This document shows positions 36,198-47,926 of a stretch of 64,000 bases of DNA, piece by piece (the first letter of the stretch is position 1; every line of letters begins with the position of its first letter). Below the pieces are notes generated by a model. That model was not told where the DNA came from. It did not search any database and saw only the letters and a program-made list of their open reading frames with translations. A program made the position numbers and the translations under genes. The stretch is from Blastomyces gilchristii SLH14081. Lineage: Eukaryota > Ascomycota > Eurotiomycetes > Onygenales > Ajellomycetaceae. The stretch is from the NCBI RefSeq assembly GCF_000003855.2, contig NW_003101670.1:768841-832840 (forward strand), written 5' to 3'.

Positions 36198-36364
36198 TGT
36201 GATTTAGAAGAATTTATGATTATCAGATAATAACATAGCCACTTCTGAACTTTCTTATAAATGTAAAGAGGTCATAGCAGCCACCAATTAATTGAGTGTA
36301 CAGTATATAAGAAGCCGGCGTACGCCTGTAATCGTACGCTGACTCAAGCAACCTTTGAATCACA
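36198..36364 (+). repeat. 3' LTR of D
   Basis: 167 bp, starting TGTGATTTAG and ending CTTTGAATCACA. It contains the hairpin GCGTACG-CCTGTAAT-CGTACGC (36318-36339). The internal D sequence 35866-36197 to its left matches 46662-47000 of A in reverse. Followed by the GTAT duplication. Confidence 0.93.
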
Positions 36365-36368
36365 GTAT

Positions 36369-36481
36369 TATTAAAAAGTGTTATTAAAAAGCCTTATGAA
36401 AAAGTGTTATTAAAAGGCAATATTAAAAAGTATTAATAAAAAAACATTATCTTTTGCAGACTGAATGTAAAAGTTACTTGA
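36369..36481 (-). repeat. hAT2 segment with tandem AAAAAGTGTTATT units
   Basis: Corresponds to the hAT1 intron zone near 7430-7530 in reverse. It contains about six 13-bp-spaced copies of a unit close to TTTTTAATAACAC (read on minus) between 36365 and 36455. hAT1 has four looser copies at 7454-7505, so the array differs between the copies. It ends with the E target site CTTGA (36477-36481). Confidence 0.75.
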
Positions 36482-36790
36482 TGTAGCGGGCTGCGCCTGA
36501 TCAATTATATAGACTATTCTGTTACACTTCACAGATTTCAACTGCTTCATTCTCAAATGTGTACACTTCAATTCTCAGTCATTCTCAATCATCAATTCTC
36601 AGCTGCTATGAACACATATAGATTCTTTCACTCTGAAGCCTCACTATGTATGTCATCACATACACATATAAATATTCACTTCAATTGCTGATTTTCACAC
36701 TTTCTCTTTCTTTCCTTCTTTAATGTTTTTCACTTTGTTATATAAGACCTATCAATATAAAACTGATTCATTTGACATAGATCTCTTACA
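36482..36790 (+). repeat. 5' LTR of E
   Basis: Starts TGTAGCGGGCTGCGCC, ends ATCTCTTACA. Differences from the 3' LTR are transitions. Confidence 0.93.
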
Positions 36791-37230
36791 CTAGGAAAAT
36801 ATTCATTATGTTCTTATTAGAAATAATTATTCATGCATTGTCTTCTCATTAGAAATGATTACTCACTGAGATATCTGCATATATAAATGATGTGTAAGAA
36901 ATAGAGAAACAGTTAAATAGTTAAGCAGATATTAAGTTCTCAGATAGAAGCTTACTTATCAGTCACTCTGACTCTGTAATAAGATCTTACAAAGAGAATA
37001 TCAGTGAAAGATCTGAGAGTTCTGATCTCAGATATATAAGATATGTATATAATTACACTTCTTCAGATATCACACATCTGACAAAACAATATAATCATGT
37101 CTAATAATAATATAGAACTCTTGAATGTGAGCATAGATATAATATCACAGTGACTCTGAGCAGTGTTGAAATTACAACAATAATAAATAGCTGATATGCA
37201 TGCGACTCAATAACTTCAATACAAAGAGAT
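36791..37230 (+). other. Leader of E between LTR and gag
   Basis: AT-rich sequence with no frame I can support. No clear tRNA primer-binding site follows the LTR (CTAGGAAAATATTC), so priming mode is unresolved. Confidence 0.5.
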
Positions 37231-37234
37231 TCAA

Positions 37235-38230
37235 TAATTAACTTATGTAATTTCATCATCTACAGAATTAAATACAAAAGCACTGAAGAAATGCTTAGAT
37301 GCTTCTGCATATTTCAATACTTCTAATCTCACTCTCTACTCATCATGAAGGATAGAAATGCTCATGAAACTGAGTGTAGATAAAGATGCCATCAGTTTAC
37401 TAATTAATCAAGATTAATATATTAATGAATAATTGAAGAATTATGTGAAACAGAAGTTTCATTCATAAATAAAAGCATGTGATTCAGTGTTGTGAATACC
37501 TGATAATATTATGAAATATCTTGATATTCTGTTTCAAGACACTGTCATGCAATAGAAAGTGTTAGATTGATTATAGAGCATCTGACAGAGAAATACTTCT
37601 CTTATAACATTTATTCCTGACTTCAACATCAAGATCTTAGAAGCAGATAATCAGTCTTAGAAAGATTGAATGAAGATTAGCATGCTTAAGAAGACATTGA
37701 TCTTCAAACTCTTACAGATTCTTATAAGTGTAGACAAAGATCAGACTTATGAAGACTTCTACACACAGCTCTAGATATTGAATGACTGTCTCATCAAGCT
37801 CAAGAGTATACAGAACAGTGACAGAAGATGTTACATCTCAGTCACTTATATACTCACACTGAAGAATAACAATGATGCAGATGTCATAAATTGAGTAGAC
37901 TTAAATATCTATACATAAGCAAGAATCTTCACTATCTGAACAGGCTTTTGAGTTTCTGAGATCACTTCTGAAGAAGTCACTGATTGATATCAATGTAAAG
38001 TGTGCATTAACTGTAACTGATTAGAGCACATTACTTTCAACTACTGATCAGCCTATATACCTTCTCACTTGAAGAATGAATCAATATCTGTTCACATCAA
38101 TCACATTGCATTGAAAGAAGATTCAGAGAATAACTATGAGAATGCTCTGATGAAACAGAGAAAAGATTAGCTTCTGTTCAAATTTATAAACAGAAGCTTG
38201 AAGAGATCAGATAACAATAATTTAAAGAGA
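37235..38230 (+). pseudogene. Gag of E, decayed
   Basis: Plus-strand frame with MLMKLSVDKDAISLLINQD near 37356 and the capsid-type pattern continuing to SVDKDQTYEDFYTQL near 37735, ending in a zinc-knuckle-like CKVCINCN.LEHITFNY at about 38000. This matches the common layout of Ty3/Gypsy gag (capsid then CX2CX4HX4C). Several TGA and TAG stops from mutated Trp, Arg and Gln. Confidence 0.75.
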
Positions 38231-40625
38231 AAATAACAATAAATGTGATTCTTGTATCTACTGTGATTAATAACATGTATAATATGAAAGTCATGATAGA
38301 CAGCAGTCTATATCACTATACAATGATAAAATCTTCAGTTATAAGACATCATAATCTTCAGTATATTTCTTTATCAAAACTCTGACTTCTCACAGAATTT
38401 AATGATTTGAAAGATATTTATACCTGTTGCATAGTGAAGTTTATCATAGATGTAAGAGAATATCAATGTGAAGATGCCTATGCATATAAAGTTGATAATC
38501 TTGATTATAATTTGATGTTAGAACTTGCCTGACTATCTGAATAAGATATCTTATTAAACACTTGAAACAGAAGTTTAATATTTTCTAATAATAATAGAAT
38601 TCATGAAGATGATATTTACAAGACTATGAATCTTACACAGATCTCTGCCAACACTTATAAAATGCTTCAAAAAAGAAGTTATTAAAATCACTGACAGAGT
38701 CACTGACAAAGTCACTGATAGCAGAATTATATATCAATCTATTCTATCAGTCTGACTGATATTAAGAAAGCTCTAGAAAAGTTATTCTATACTATAATAA
38801 CAGATTCTCACACAAAACTCTCTCAATAATATCATGAATATCTAGATGTCTTCTGACAAGACAACATTATGAATATACCTTCTTTATGAGGCTCAGAAGT
38901 GAATCACAGTATCAAGTTAGAAAAGAAGAATGATAAGAACTCTGAGTCACTATGAGACTCTCTTTACAATATGTCTCAAGATGAACTTCTTCTTCTTCAG
39001 AAGACACTCAATGATCTGTTGAATAAGAAATTTATATATATTAGTAACTCTTTCACTGCAGCTTCTATTCTCTTTGCAAAGAAGTCAGATGAAGAACTCT
39101 GATTCTGTATGAACTACTAAGAACTGAACAGATTGACAAAGAAAGATTGTTATCTCTTATCTCTTATCAATGAAACTCTAGCACAGATCAGATGAGCTCA
39201 ATGATTTATAAAGTTAGATGTCATTGCTGTATTTCATAAGATTTGTATCTCTGAAGAAGATGAATGACTTACAGCATTTCAAACACATTATGATCTCTTT
39301 GAATGAATAGTCACATCTGTTGAACTGATTAATACTCTCAGTACATTTCAGAAGTATATCAACTGAGGACTCTGAGATTTTCTTAATAAGTTTATATCTG
39401 CTTATCTAGATAACATTCTCATCTTTATCAATGAATTCAGAAAAGAGCATCAAGAGCATATGCAAAGAGTATTATAATAACTATAAGAAGCAGAACTATC
39501 AATTGATATTGATAACTGTGATTTTGAAGTTAAGAGTACTAAATACTTAGGTTTCATCATAGAAGCTGATAAGAAGATTTAAATAAATTCTGAGAAGATC
39601 TCTGTCATTCTTAAATGAGAAGCTTCATATACTGTGAAAGATGTATAAAGCTTCATTGAATTTACTAACTTCTATCAGTGATTTATATGAATATTCTCAG
39701 ATATTATGAGATCACTTACAGAACTTACTAAGAAAGACTCAGTATTGCAATAATCAGCAGATACTAAAGCTGCATTTATATAGATGAAGAAGATATTCAT
39801 TAATATCTCTCTGCTGATAACATTTGATTCTGATCACAAGACAGTTGTTGAAGCTGATTTCTCTGACTATGTAATAGAAGAAGTAATATTATAATATATA
39901 ATGAAGATGTTCTATAATCATATGTCTTTATATCTAAGAAACTGAGTCCTGCTGAATGCAATTATAAGATCTATGATAAGAAACTTCTCACATCATATAC
40001 TATTTAGAAGAATGAGACTCTGAACTCTGAAGTATCTCTGAATTTAAGATAATCACAGATTATAAGAATCTCAAATACTTTACAATAATCTGTAAACTCA
40101 CTGAATAACAGATGTGATGATCAGAGTTTCTAAGCTGCTTTTATTTTACAATACACTACTGTTCTGACAGTCAGAACTTGATGACAGATGCTCTCTCATG
40201 ACAAGAGTAAGATATGTCATCTGATGTAACAGATACTCACTGAATGAACTGAGAGCATCAGCTCTTGAATCTGAAGATACTAGTTGATCAAGATAAAACA
40301 GCTCATAACACTATATATACTTCTTCAATTAGAACTGTCACTGATATCTCAACTTCTTCTGAATCTACATTAGATGAGCTATGACATACAGCAGCTCAAA
40401 CTGATGAACTTCTTTAAGCACTCACTGAAGCAGTACAACAAGAAGCACTCTGATTTCTCTCAGAACTATGTGTAAGAATCAACATCTCAGAACGTTCAAT
40501 TGATGATAATAACACTCTATAATTCTGTAAATGACACTGAGTCTCTCACTCTGCACTCTTACACATCTGAATAATACAAGAGATGTATGATTTGTATATA
40601 ACTGATCATTCAGACTATGAACAAC
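38230..40625 (+). pseudogene. Pol of E, part 1: protease, RT, RNase H
   Basis: Protease: about 38285-38540, VMIDSSLYHY (family D-S-G motif, Gly lost) and later YNLMLELA. RT: about 38950-39500, very clear: YNMSQDELLLLQKTLNDLL, FAKKSDEEL, IKLDVIAVFHKICISEEDE and YLDNILIFI (mutated Y-x-DD). RNase H: about 39740-40220, with NISLLITFDSDHKTVVEADF-like order. The block is cut at 40625 by MITE3. Many in-frame stops are single transitions from Trp or Arg codons. Confidence 0.85.
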
Positions 40626-41131
40626 TAGACTGACCGCTAGGATCATGAATTTCACGTTTGGTCCCATTTGATCTGATTTCATACATTTCTTGGCGTGAAT
40701 CCCGCTGGGACTAGTCATTAAAAAAACATGCAAAGTGACTATATATGAGATCTTAAAATGAAATCATCACTTGAAAAAAATGAGAAATTAATCTCATTTG
40801 ATCTCATTTAGTCTCATTCTTGGCATAAAGTTACTATTGTTAGACATTTTAAGGTTTTTTTTAGACTATTTTTAATTTTTTAAAAAGTAACACTTTTTAG
40901 TAACACTTAAATGAGATTTAAAGTCATTTAAAGCAATAAAAATAATTTAAATTAAGAAGTGAAAATCATGATCTCATTTGAAAAATGTAACAAGAGTAGA
41001 CAGTAAGTCTCACTGAGACAGTATGAAATCACTATCTAATGTTAAAACTGTGTAATGAGATCAGTCGAATTGATAATGAAACTATCAAAAAATCTGATCC
41101 TGGTTTCAGATACGGTCACACAGTCAGTCTA
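40626..41131 (-). mobile_element. MITE3: 506-bp hAT-derived MITE in E pol
   Basis: TAGACTGACCG start and CAGTCAGTCTA end, perfect 8-bp duplication TGAACAAC (40618-40625 and 41132-41139). Orientation as MITE1. It interrupts the E integrase N-terminal region. It is less mutated at its left end (GGTCCCATTTGATCTG), so it may have arrived late. Confidence 0.95.
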
Positions 41132-42362
41132 TGAACAACTGTATAGAATAATCTTCTGAGAGTTCTATTAATCTGAGATATTAAACAGCATCAGACACTT
41201 TGTCTGAAACTGCAACTATTATTCTTTCATTATCTTATAAAAAAACTGTAGAAAAGATCTACTGAAATCACTTAATATCTCTGATAGAATCTGATGAGAT
41301 GTGATAATTGACTTCACTATTGATCTCTCTGAGAGTAAGAATTGTAGAAATGTCCTGGTTATTGTAGACTAATTGAGTAAGAATATAATATTAAAATCTT
41401 ATAATAAGATGAATACTGAATAAGTCACTGAAGCTTTTCTACAGAGTCTATTCTATCAGATGTATAAATTACTGAGATTCATAGTATTGAATCAGAGCTG
41501 TCAATTTATGAGCACTCTCTGAACAAGAATCTGTTAAGTTCTCAAGATTACATACTATCTATCAACTGTCTATCACTCTGAGACTGATAATATGTCAGAA
41601 CAGATAATTGAGACTGTGAAGAATTTTCTTTATAAGTTCTGTAATTACTTATAAGATGATTAATATGATCTTCTTCTACACACAGAGATTACTATCAATG
41701 ATCAAGATATTATTTCAACAGATATAAGCCTGTTCTTTCTCATACATGAATATCATATGAAAGTACTGAATCTTCTAGAGATCACATATTTCACATTGAA
41801 CTCTCACAGTTCAATTCAGATCACTGATAATATAGTAATAAAACTCTGAGATATCTGTGATTCAGCAGAGGCCTTCATACCAAGTACTAAACAGAATCAA
41901 GAAGATTAAATCAATGTTCACTGAGACTCTGCTGAATAATATAAGATAGAAGATCTGATATGATTGAATCTTAAGAATATACAAATCATATATTCATCTT
42001 GTACACTAAATTACTGTTATATCAGGTATAATGTGATAGAAGTTCTAGATAGTCACAACTATCATCTTGACATATTACTAGAAATGTATATTATCTTTTA
42101 TACAAGCTTGCTCTGCTACACTATCACTGACCTATTCTCTTCTCAACTGACTTTCAACTGACAGTCATCAGGCATCATAGAAGAAGATAATGAGCTTGAA
42201 CAAGAGATTGAAGATATTCTCAATGAGAGATCATACAGCTGCAGCTGATAATATCTTATAAAATGAGTCAGTTATAATCAACTGATCTGAACTCTGAGTT
42301 CTGTGTTATCTGAAACAGCAGTTCTTGACTGATGAGAACTGCTTCTGAAAGAGAGAGGCTAA
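41132..42362 (+). pseudogene. Pol of E, part 2: integrase and chromodomain
   Basis: Integrase core: about 41310-41620, with LIDFTIDLSESKNCRNVLVIVD and YLSTVYHSETDNMSEQ (family P-x-HP-x-T-DGQ-E region). The C-terminal domain at 41964-42161 is open for 65 codons with YNVIEVLDSHNYHLDI and FYTSLLCYTITDLFSSQLT. The chromodomain is at about 42180-42300: EDNELEQEIEDILNERSYSC then YLIK.VSYNQLI, the E-x-E-x-IL-x-R..Y..YL-x-KW-x-Y pattern with both Trp mutated to stops. That places E among chromoviruses. Confidence 0.85.
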
Positions 42363-42671
42363 TATAATAAGCTGCGCCTGATCAATTATATAGACTATTT
42401 CATTACACTTCACAGATTTCAACTGCTTTATTCTCAAACATGTACACTCTGATTCTCAGTCATTCTCAATCACTGATTCTCAGCTGTTATGAATGTGTAT
42501 AGATTCTTCCGCTCTGAAGCCTCACTATGTACATCATTATATACATGTATATATATTCACTCTGATTGCTGATTCTCACACTTTCTCTTTCTTTCCTTCT
42601 CTAATGTTTTTCTCTTTGTTATATAAGACTTATCAATATAAAACCGATTCATTCAGTGTAGGCTTCTTACA
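42363..42671 (+). repeat. 3' LTR of E
   Basis: Starts TATAATAAGCTGCGCC (TG..CGGGC mutated) and ends GGCTTCTTACA; 309 bp, same as the 5' LTR. Confidence 0.92.
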
Positions 42672-43051
42672 CTTGAGTAAATACTTTCATCTTATTCTCA
42701 TTTTGAGAATCAGTTATCTTATTATTCTTTATCTTAATATTAAAATTCTTTATCAGTGTTTATATTACAAGTTGAATTATATAATTAAAGCAGAGAATAT
42801 GAGCTTATTTATCATTGCAGAAATACAAAGTTAATTTTTACTTTAAGCTCTTCATTATAGTGTAGTTATTCACAGTATTATCAGCTGTAATTATAAGAAG
42901 ACTGAGACTAATATTTTAATAGTTATTTTTAATCACAGTTATTAATATCTCTGCTATATAATCTTCAGTATGACTACTGCTCAATGATTCAAATTCAATT
43001 AATATCTCTTAATAAGTTCAGTTCTTATCAATATAACAACATATAACTCTT
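42672..43051 (-). pseudogene. hAT2 transposase core segment
   Basis: Reverse complement of hAT1 about 7080-7430. It carries the transposase core block: Asp-Asn-Ala region and CxxH region recognisable on the minus strand at about 42750-42920. Bordered on the left by the E duplication CTTGA (42672-42676) and on the right by the 14-bp duplication AACATATAACTCTT (43038-43051) of the tRNA-headed retroposon. Confidence 0.8.
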
Positions 43052-43160
43052 GGCCCGGTGGCGTAGTGGTTAACTACGCTATCATGGAGCCTCAATTAGC
43101 GGCCTTCCCCCCGGGGAATAAATGCTAAGAGAGGGCAGGTTCAAACTCTGCAAGAGTCAT
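43052..43160 (+). promoter_or_regulatory. tRNA-like head with RNA polymerase III A and B boxes (S2)
   Basis: A box TGGCGTAGTGG (43059-43069) and B box GGTTCAAACTC (43138-43148). Spacing is wide (about 70 bp), and the stems are not those of a working tRNA. Typical internal pol III promoter of a SINE. Confidence 0.75.
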
Positions 43161-44114
43161 CTTAATCATAGCTTTCACTGTTAAGTCATAAAACAGTACC
43201 AGGGGCCCCCGGGTGCACTATAGTGAATCATTATCAAGCTTAAGATGTTCATTCCAGAGGTTCCCGGGCGCTAATTCTCACTGATCTTAGGATTAACAGC
43301 CTCTCAAGTGTTTCAAGTTAGATCAGTACTAGAGTGATTGAGATCTAGAGTGCTCACAGAATAGTGAATCATTGTCAAGCTTAACTGGCCAGGTCTCATT
43401 CTCCTCACTCTAGACATTCACTTCTGAGGAATGAGATTTAAAAATCATCTGATTAGAACACTCTGAGCCTAGCAAGAACCTAGATGAGATGAGATCTAGA
43501 TGTCCTTAATAGATGATTAGTGTAAGCAAGATCATGACAGTCATCAGTAGACTGAAATGCTGAGATTGACAGCTGAAAGATTAGAGACTTAACTAGAATT
43601 GAGTAGCTCTGATATTATTCTTAGTGAGAATCTCACTTATGAATAAGCTAGTTACAGAAGCTAGCTGAGCAGTAACTCTTTAGAGAGAATGATAATCTCT
43701 GAAGCAGGTCTGAGAGAACAGAGACAGCAGTTCATTATATAGAATGTTAAAATATGTATATAGCTTAAGATATAAACTGCAGAGATCTTGTTCTATAGCT
43801 CTCTTTACTGTACTTATTTTCTTCTATTCTTTTCTATCTATCTATTTAATGTGTCTATCTTTAAGACTATGTTCTCTTTTCCTTTGTCATAATATTTTCA
43901 AATGATTTCAAAGTATCAGAAGATGTTAAAATACTGTAATTTATAAACAGTTTTTATATTCTGAGCTGGAATTTTCTGATTTTGTATATTTGAAATTGAT
44001 AAATGTATAATAGTTAACTCTATAGATATAGGAAAAACTCTGAGAACTAAAGATTCTCAGATAGATGTCTTAGTCTCTGACTGTATACATCTATAATTGA
44101 AGAATAATAATAAT
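43052..44114 (+). mobile_element. Retroposon S2: tRNA-headed, LINE-tailed, 1063 bp
   Basis: Begins with a tRNA-like head (GGCCCGGTGGCGTAGTGGTTAA) and ends in AATAATAATAAT. Flanked by the perfect 14-bp duplication AACATATAACTCTT (43038-43051 and 44115-44128), as made by LINE-driven target-primed reverse transcription. The 3' ~320 bp (about 43790-44114) match the tail of retroposon S3 in the same sense, i.e. a LINE 3' end. The middle (about 43160-43790) is non-coding, with local C/G-rich words such as GGGGCCCCCGGG. Much longer than a usual SINE. Confidence 0.9.
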
Positions 44115-44128
44115 AACATATAACTCTT

Positions 44129-45672
44129 ATAAATATAAGATTATTTGTACTAGTTTACATATTTACTGTGAGAGATACTTTTTGATAATTCTTCAACTCT
44201 GATTCTAGATGTTACATATTCACTTTATAGTATGTCTCAAGATTGAACTGAAGACATGATTAATATAAAATATAAAGATTTAAATTAAGCATTTGAAGAA
44301 GTGTTCAGAATTCAAGATTTTCAATCAATTAAAGAGAAAGATTCAGAGATATAGATATACAAAGTAATTATTCATAGAATTTATTAAATAAGAGTTATGA
44401 AATGAGATTACTAATATATAATCATTTTCACATAACTTTCTTCAAATTAGAAAGATAGTATTATTAAAAATTATTATCTGATAGAGTAACTTATTAGCTC
44501 AGTAGTAATTTTCTAATTATTTTTCTTTTATTATCTGTATTCTAATGACTTCAAATGTTGAGAAATTTTATCAGAGTTATAATTAGTTTATAATGAATCT
44601 TTCTGAATAAAGTTACAGTAATTATAGTAGAGAGATGACTCTTCAGTAATCTGTAATATAATCTATTCATCATTATTTCATAGTTCATCTTAATATTTAT
44701 GTTGAGTTTTTCATAAATTTCATGATCTGAAATCAGATATGAACTTATAACTAACTAATATAAAAAGAAAAAAAACTTTTTCTACTTATTATCTTTCTTC
44801 TCTTTTTTATTCTTCTTATTACTTTTTATAATTTATTTCTTATTCTTCTTCTTCTTCTTCTTCTTCTTATCTGAGATAATAATTATCTTAAAATCTGTTT
44901 TTATTATCTTCTTAGAGAAGAGTTTCTGCTGCTCTTTCTCAGTCAGATTAATCTATACTTTAAAATCCTGCATTTTCTGATCTACTATCTCCGATTTCAT
45001 CTCAGTGATAAGCAGATTAACATACTTAGAGAGCAGAGCTGTCTTCTCAATATTCTGAATTATAAAGTGTATTTAAGATTTGAATAAGATTTCAATTCTC
45101 TTCTTCTCTATCAGCTTCTGTTAATTAATTAGAGCATAGAAGTATTATTGAAACTTATTATCACTTAATAAAAAACTTATCAGTTTTAACTTCTTTATCT
45201 CTTACTTAAATCTCTCTTAATCTTCTTTTATTACTGTTTATTTATAGTAATACTCTTCTTCTCTCTTTCTCTCTTTAGTTTAATTTTAAATCATTCTCAG
45301 AACTTCTTCTGATTTCACTACTATTATATAAAACTCTTTACTATCTTCTTTTTCAATCTCTTATAGATAGCATTATTTACATTATTTCTATTCTTAGTTC
45401 AGTCTAAATCTATTAGAAGTATTACTTAAAATTGTTATTATTCTACTCTCTTACAGAGTCTGTTCAATATATTATAATATGTTTTATAGTCTGTCTTTTC
45501 TCACTTAAATACTTTCTTCTCTTTCTCTAATCTGTGACAATGCTCACGCGTCTTGATAATCCGCAGAACTGCAGAATATTTGAAGAGAGATAATATAATT
45601 AATTTTAATAAGTATTAAAACAGAGTGAAGATAGAAAAAGATAGCTAGTAATAATATAATAATAATAATAAC

Positions 45673-45708
<36 letters not shown>

Positions 45709-45981
45709 GATAATGATAATAATAATAATGAAAAAGAGAAGTGCATTGAAATATATTATTAACTTATCAAATATAAAGAGATTTAAAGAAAATATTAACA
45801 GCTTTTAGAGATATATAGCAACAGCTACAGTGTTGCATAGTAATATTATCTTTATTTAATACATACACTATTGATATTCTTTATATACAGTTATTATATA
45901 ATCTATATCAGAAATACATGCAGAAAACAGATCTTTATTACTAGAAAGAATAATTATAGTAATTCTCTATTTTCATATTAT
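44129..45981 (-). pseudogene. hAT2 5' half: transposase N-terminus and coiled-coil frame
   Basis: Reverse complement of hAT1 from about 7050 back to the 4500s, including the transposase start region (about 44850 and below), the Lys/Glu-rich frame (about 44795-45600), an AAT array (45655-45735) and the sequence flanking the hAT1 assembly gap. Cut at 45981 by the 3' LTR of A/C. Confidence 0.8.
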
Positions 45982-46661
45982 TATGATTCAAAGGTTGCTT
46001 GAGCCAGCGTATGATTACAGGCGTACGCCGGCTTCTTATATATGTTATTTAAATTAATTAGTGGCTGCTAGAGCCTAGACTGGCCGCCGGGACTATGAAT
46101 TTCATGTTTGATCTCATTTGATCTGATCTCATACATTTCTTGACGTGAATTCCACTGGGACTAGCCATTAAAAAAACATGCAAAGTGAATATATATCAGA
46201 TCTTAAAATGAAACCATAACTTGAAAAAATTGAGAAAGTGATCTCATTTGATCTCATTTAGTCTCATTCTTGACATAAAGGTACTATTTTTACACATTTT
46301 AAGGTTTTTTTTAGACTATTTTTAATTTTTTAAAAAGTAACACTTTTTGATAACACTTAAATAAGATTTAAAGTCATTTAAAGCAATAAAAATAATTTAA
46401 ATTGAGAAGTGAAAATCATGATCTCATTTAAAAAATGTGATAAGAGTAGACAGTAAGTCTAACTGAGACTGTATGAAACTACTATCTAATGTTAAAACTA
46501 TGTAATGAGAGCAGTTGAATTGATAATGAGACTATCAAAAAATCTGGTTCCGATTCCAGACACAGTCACACGGTCAGTCTACTAGAGCCTCTTTACATTT
46601 ATAAGTGTGTTCAGAAGCAGTCACATTATTATTCAGTGATTATATATTCTTTCAAATCACA
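45982..46661 (-). repeat. 3' LTR of A/C, split by MITE4
   Basis: LTR parts are 45982-46075 and 46590-46661, about 166 bp once MITE4 and one copy of its duplication are removed. Starts TATGATTCAAAGG and ends AAATCACA. Carries the GCGTATG..CGTACGC hairpin region. Confidence 0.9.
46076..46581 (-). mobile_element. MITE4: 506-bp hAT-derived MITE inside an LTR
   Basis: TAGACTGGCCG start and CGGTCAGTCTA end, perfect 8-bp duplication CTAGAGCC (46068-46075 and 46582-46589). It has the least eroded ends of the four, with 10 of 11 inverted-repeat bases pairing. Confidence 0.95.
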
Positions 46662-47191
46662 TTCTCTCTTATCAGATTCAGTCACGCTCATGTGATTATA
46701 ACATATGCTCTAGCTTCATGTGAATTAGCATGTCACTAGTGTTTATGATAATATAGTCTATCTCTGATTCAGCTAGTATTCTGCATACACTCTTATAAAG
46801 AAACTTTCACTATATTATATTACTCATTCACTAACTTTTTTCATTCTTCAATTAACTTCTTTATTATTATTATCATTGAATATTATCATCTCATTCAAGA
46901 TTTCTATCTCTTCTTCTGTTTAACACTTTCTATCTGTTTATCTATTACATTGTATATATTTCTAACAATGATCTCTTATTCTTATAATAAGTATTATTAT
47001 AGTGCTCATACCAGGCAGTTCATTAGCAGTAAGTGTAATGTGTTATGAAATATAATCAGGACTTATTTATCTTCTAATAATTGTCAGAACATACTATTAT
47101 AAATGACATACTTTCTTTATCTTCTTATATATCTCTGACTCTCTTTTCTTTAGTGAGTATCTGATCATGTTTTTCTGATTATATTTTCTGA

Positions 47192-47926
47192 TTGTTATAC
47201 ATGGCTGCAGATACTGATATATTTGTTTTAATTTGTGTAGAATCTTCATCTAATGACAGATCTGTATTCATCAATAATTGTGATCTCAATGTTGAATTGT
47301 TGATTGAGAACATAAGAGATGTGATAATGAAGAAATTGTCTATGTCATGTGTGACTGAGTCTCTCATGTTTTCTTCTGCTTCTTCTGCTGCTGTTTCTCT
47401 CTCTGCTGCTTTCTCTTAATCTTCTACTCTTGTCTCTGTTTCTGATTCTTCTGCTTCTGCTATCTCTGTTTCTGTGACTCTCACTTTCACTACTTCTGCT
47501 CTCTCTGCTTCTACTGTCTCTGCTTTCATTATCAGCTCTCTCTGTTTCATGAAGATGTTGTGTAGACTTAATGAATTATATTTCTCAGTGTATACACTCT
47601 TATTCTTCTTACTGATCTCTAAAATAATTTATTATATAAAGACTGTATATAATATAACTATCTAAAACTCAGTCACAGACACTGATTATTACATTCATTT
47701 TAAGTATTTAGAATAAGATAATTATTTATTTATACTGAAGAATTATCTCTCTCTTTAATAGTATTAAGATTATAAGTCTTTTCTTTTTTCATCTTTGCTT
47801 TCTATCACTGATTTTTCTGTTCTTAGAGGAAATTATTATGAGTTTTATTATATATAAAGTTATAATGTTTATAAATATCAAGAAACTTTTTATAACTGTT
47901 AAATTTAATATTACAGATATATTCAC
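47192..47926 (+). pseudogene. Antisense accessory frames of A/C, first part
   Basis: Block 1 at about 47192-47665 (AADTDIFVLICVESSSNDRS, Ser/Thr-rich, MLCRLNELYFSVYTL). Block 2 begins at about 47840 (MSFIIYKVI, KKLFITVKFNI) and is cut at 47926 by insertion of B. It resumes at 56469. A frameshift separates the first 75 codons from the rest of block 1. Comparable to B 48637-49370. Confidence 0.6.

Larger units (their letters stand above)
11979..36364 (+). mobile_element. D: Ty3/Gypsy LTR retrotransposon of the D/B family, split by Y/X
   Basis: Both LTRs are present (11979-12145 and 36198-36364, 167 bp each, TG..CA), and the element is flanked by the 4-bp duplication GTAT (11975-11978 and 36365-36368). 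Its own sequence is 11979-20261 plus 35866-36364, about 8.3 kb once MITE2 is removed, close to full-length copy B. Order on plus strand: LTR, gag, protease, reverse transcriptase, RNase H, integrase, then accessory frames on the minus strand, then LTR. It sits in hAT2 and hosts MITE2 and Y/X. Confidence 0.93.
36482..42671 (+). mobile_element. E: chromoviral Ty3/Gypsy LTR retrotransposon
   Basis: LTRs 36482-36790 and 42363-42671, 309 bp each, TG..CA in the 5' copy and mutated to TA..CA in the 3' copy. Flanked by the 5-bp duplication CTTGA (36477-36481 and 42672-42676) in hAT2. Plus-strand gag, protease, RT, RNase H, integrase and chromodomain. Interrupted by MITE3. No antisense accessory frame is seen between pol and the LTR, in contrast to the other two families. 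Confidence 0.94.
10473..45981 (-). mobile_element. hAT2: second hAT element, split by four later insertions
   Basis: The inverted 3' end starts at 10473 (TAGACTGACTAGCGGG). Segments that together follow hAT1 backwards are 10473-11978 (3' half of transposase), 36369-36481 (intron zone), 42672-43051 (transposase DNAVNN/CIAH core) and 44129-45981 (5' half, accessory frame, AAT array). The gaps are filled by D (GTAT duplication), E (CTTGA duplication), a tRNA-headed retroposon (14-bp duplication) and A/C. The 5' end lies beyond the window. The left flank 10465-10472 is GTAATAAC; its partner should lie outside to the right. Confidence 0.9.
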
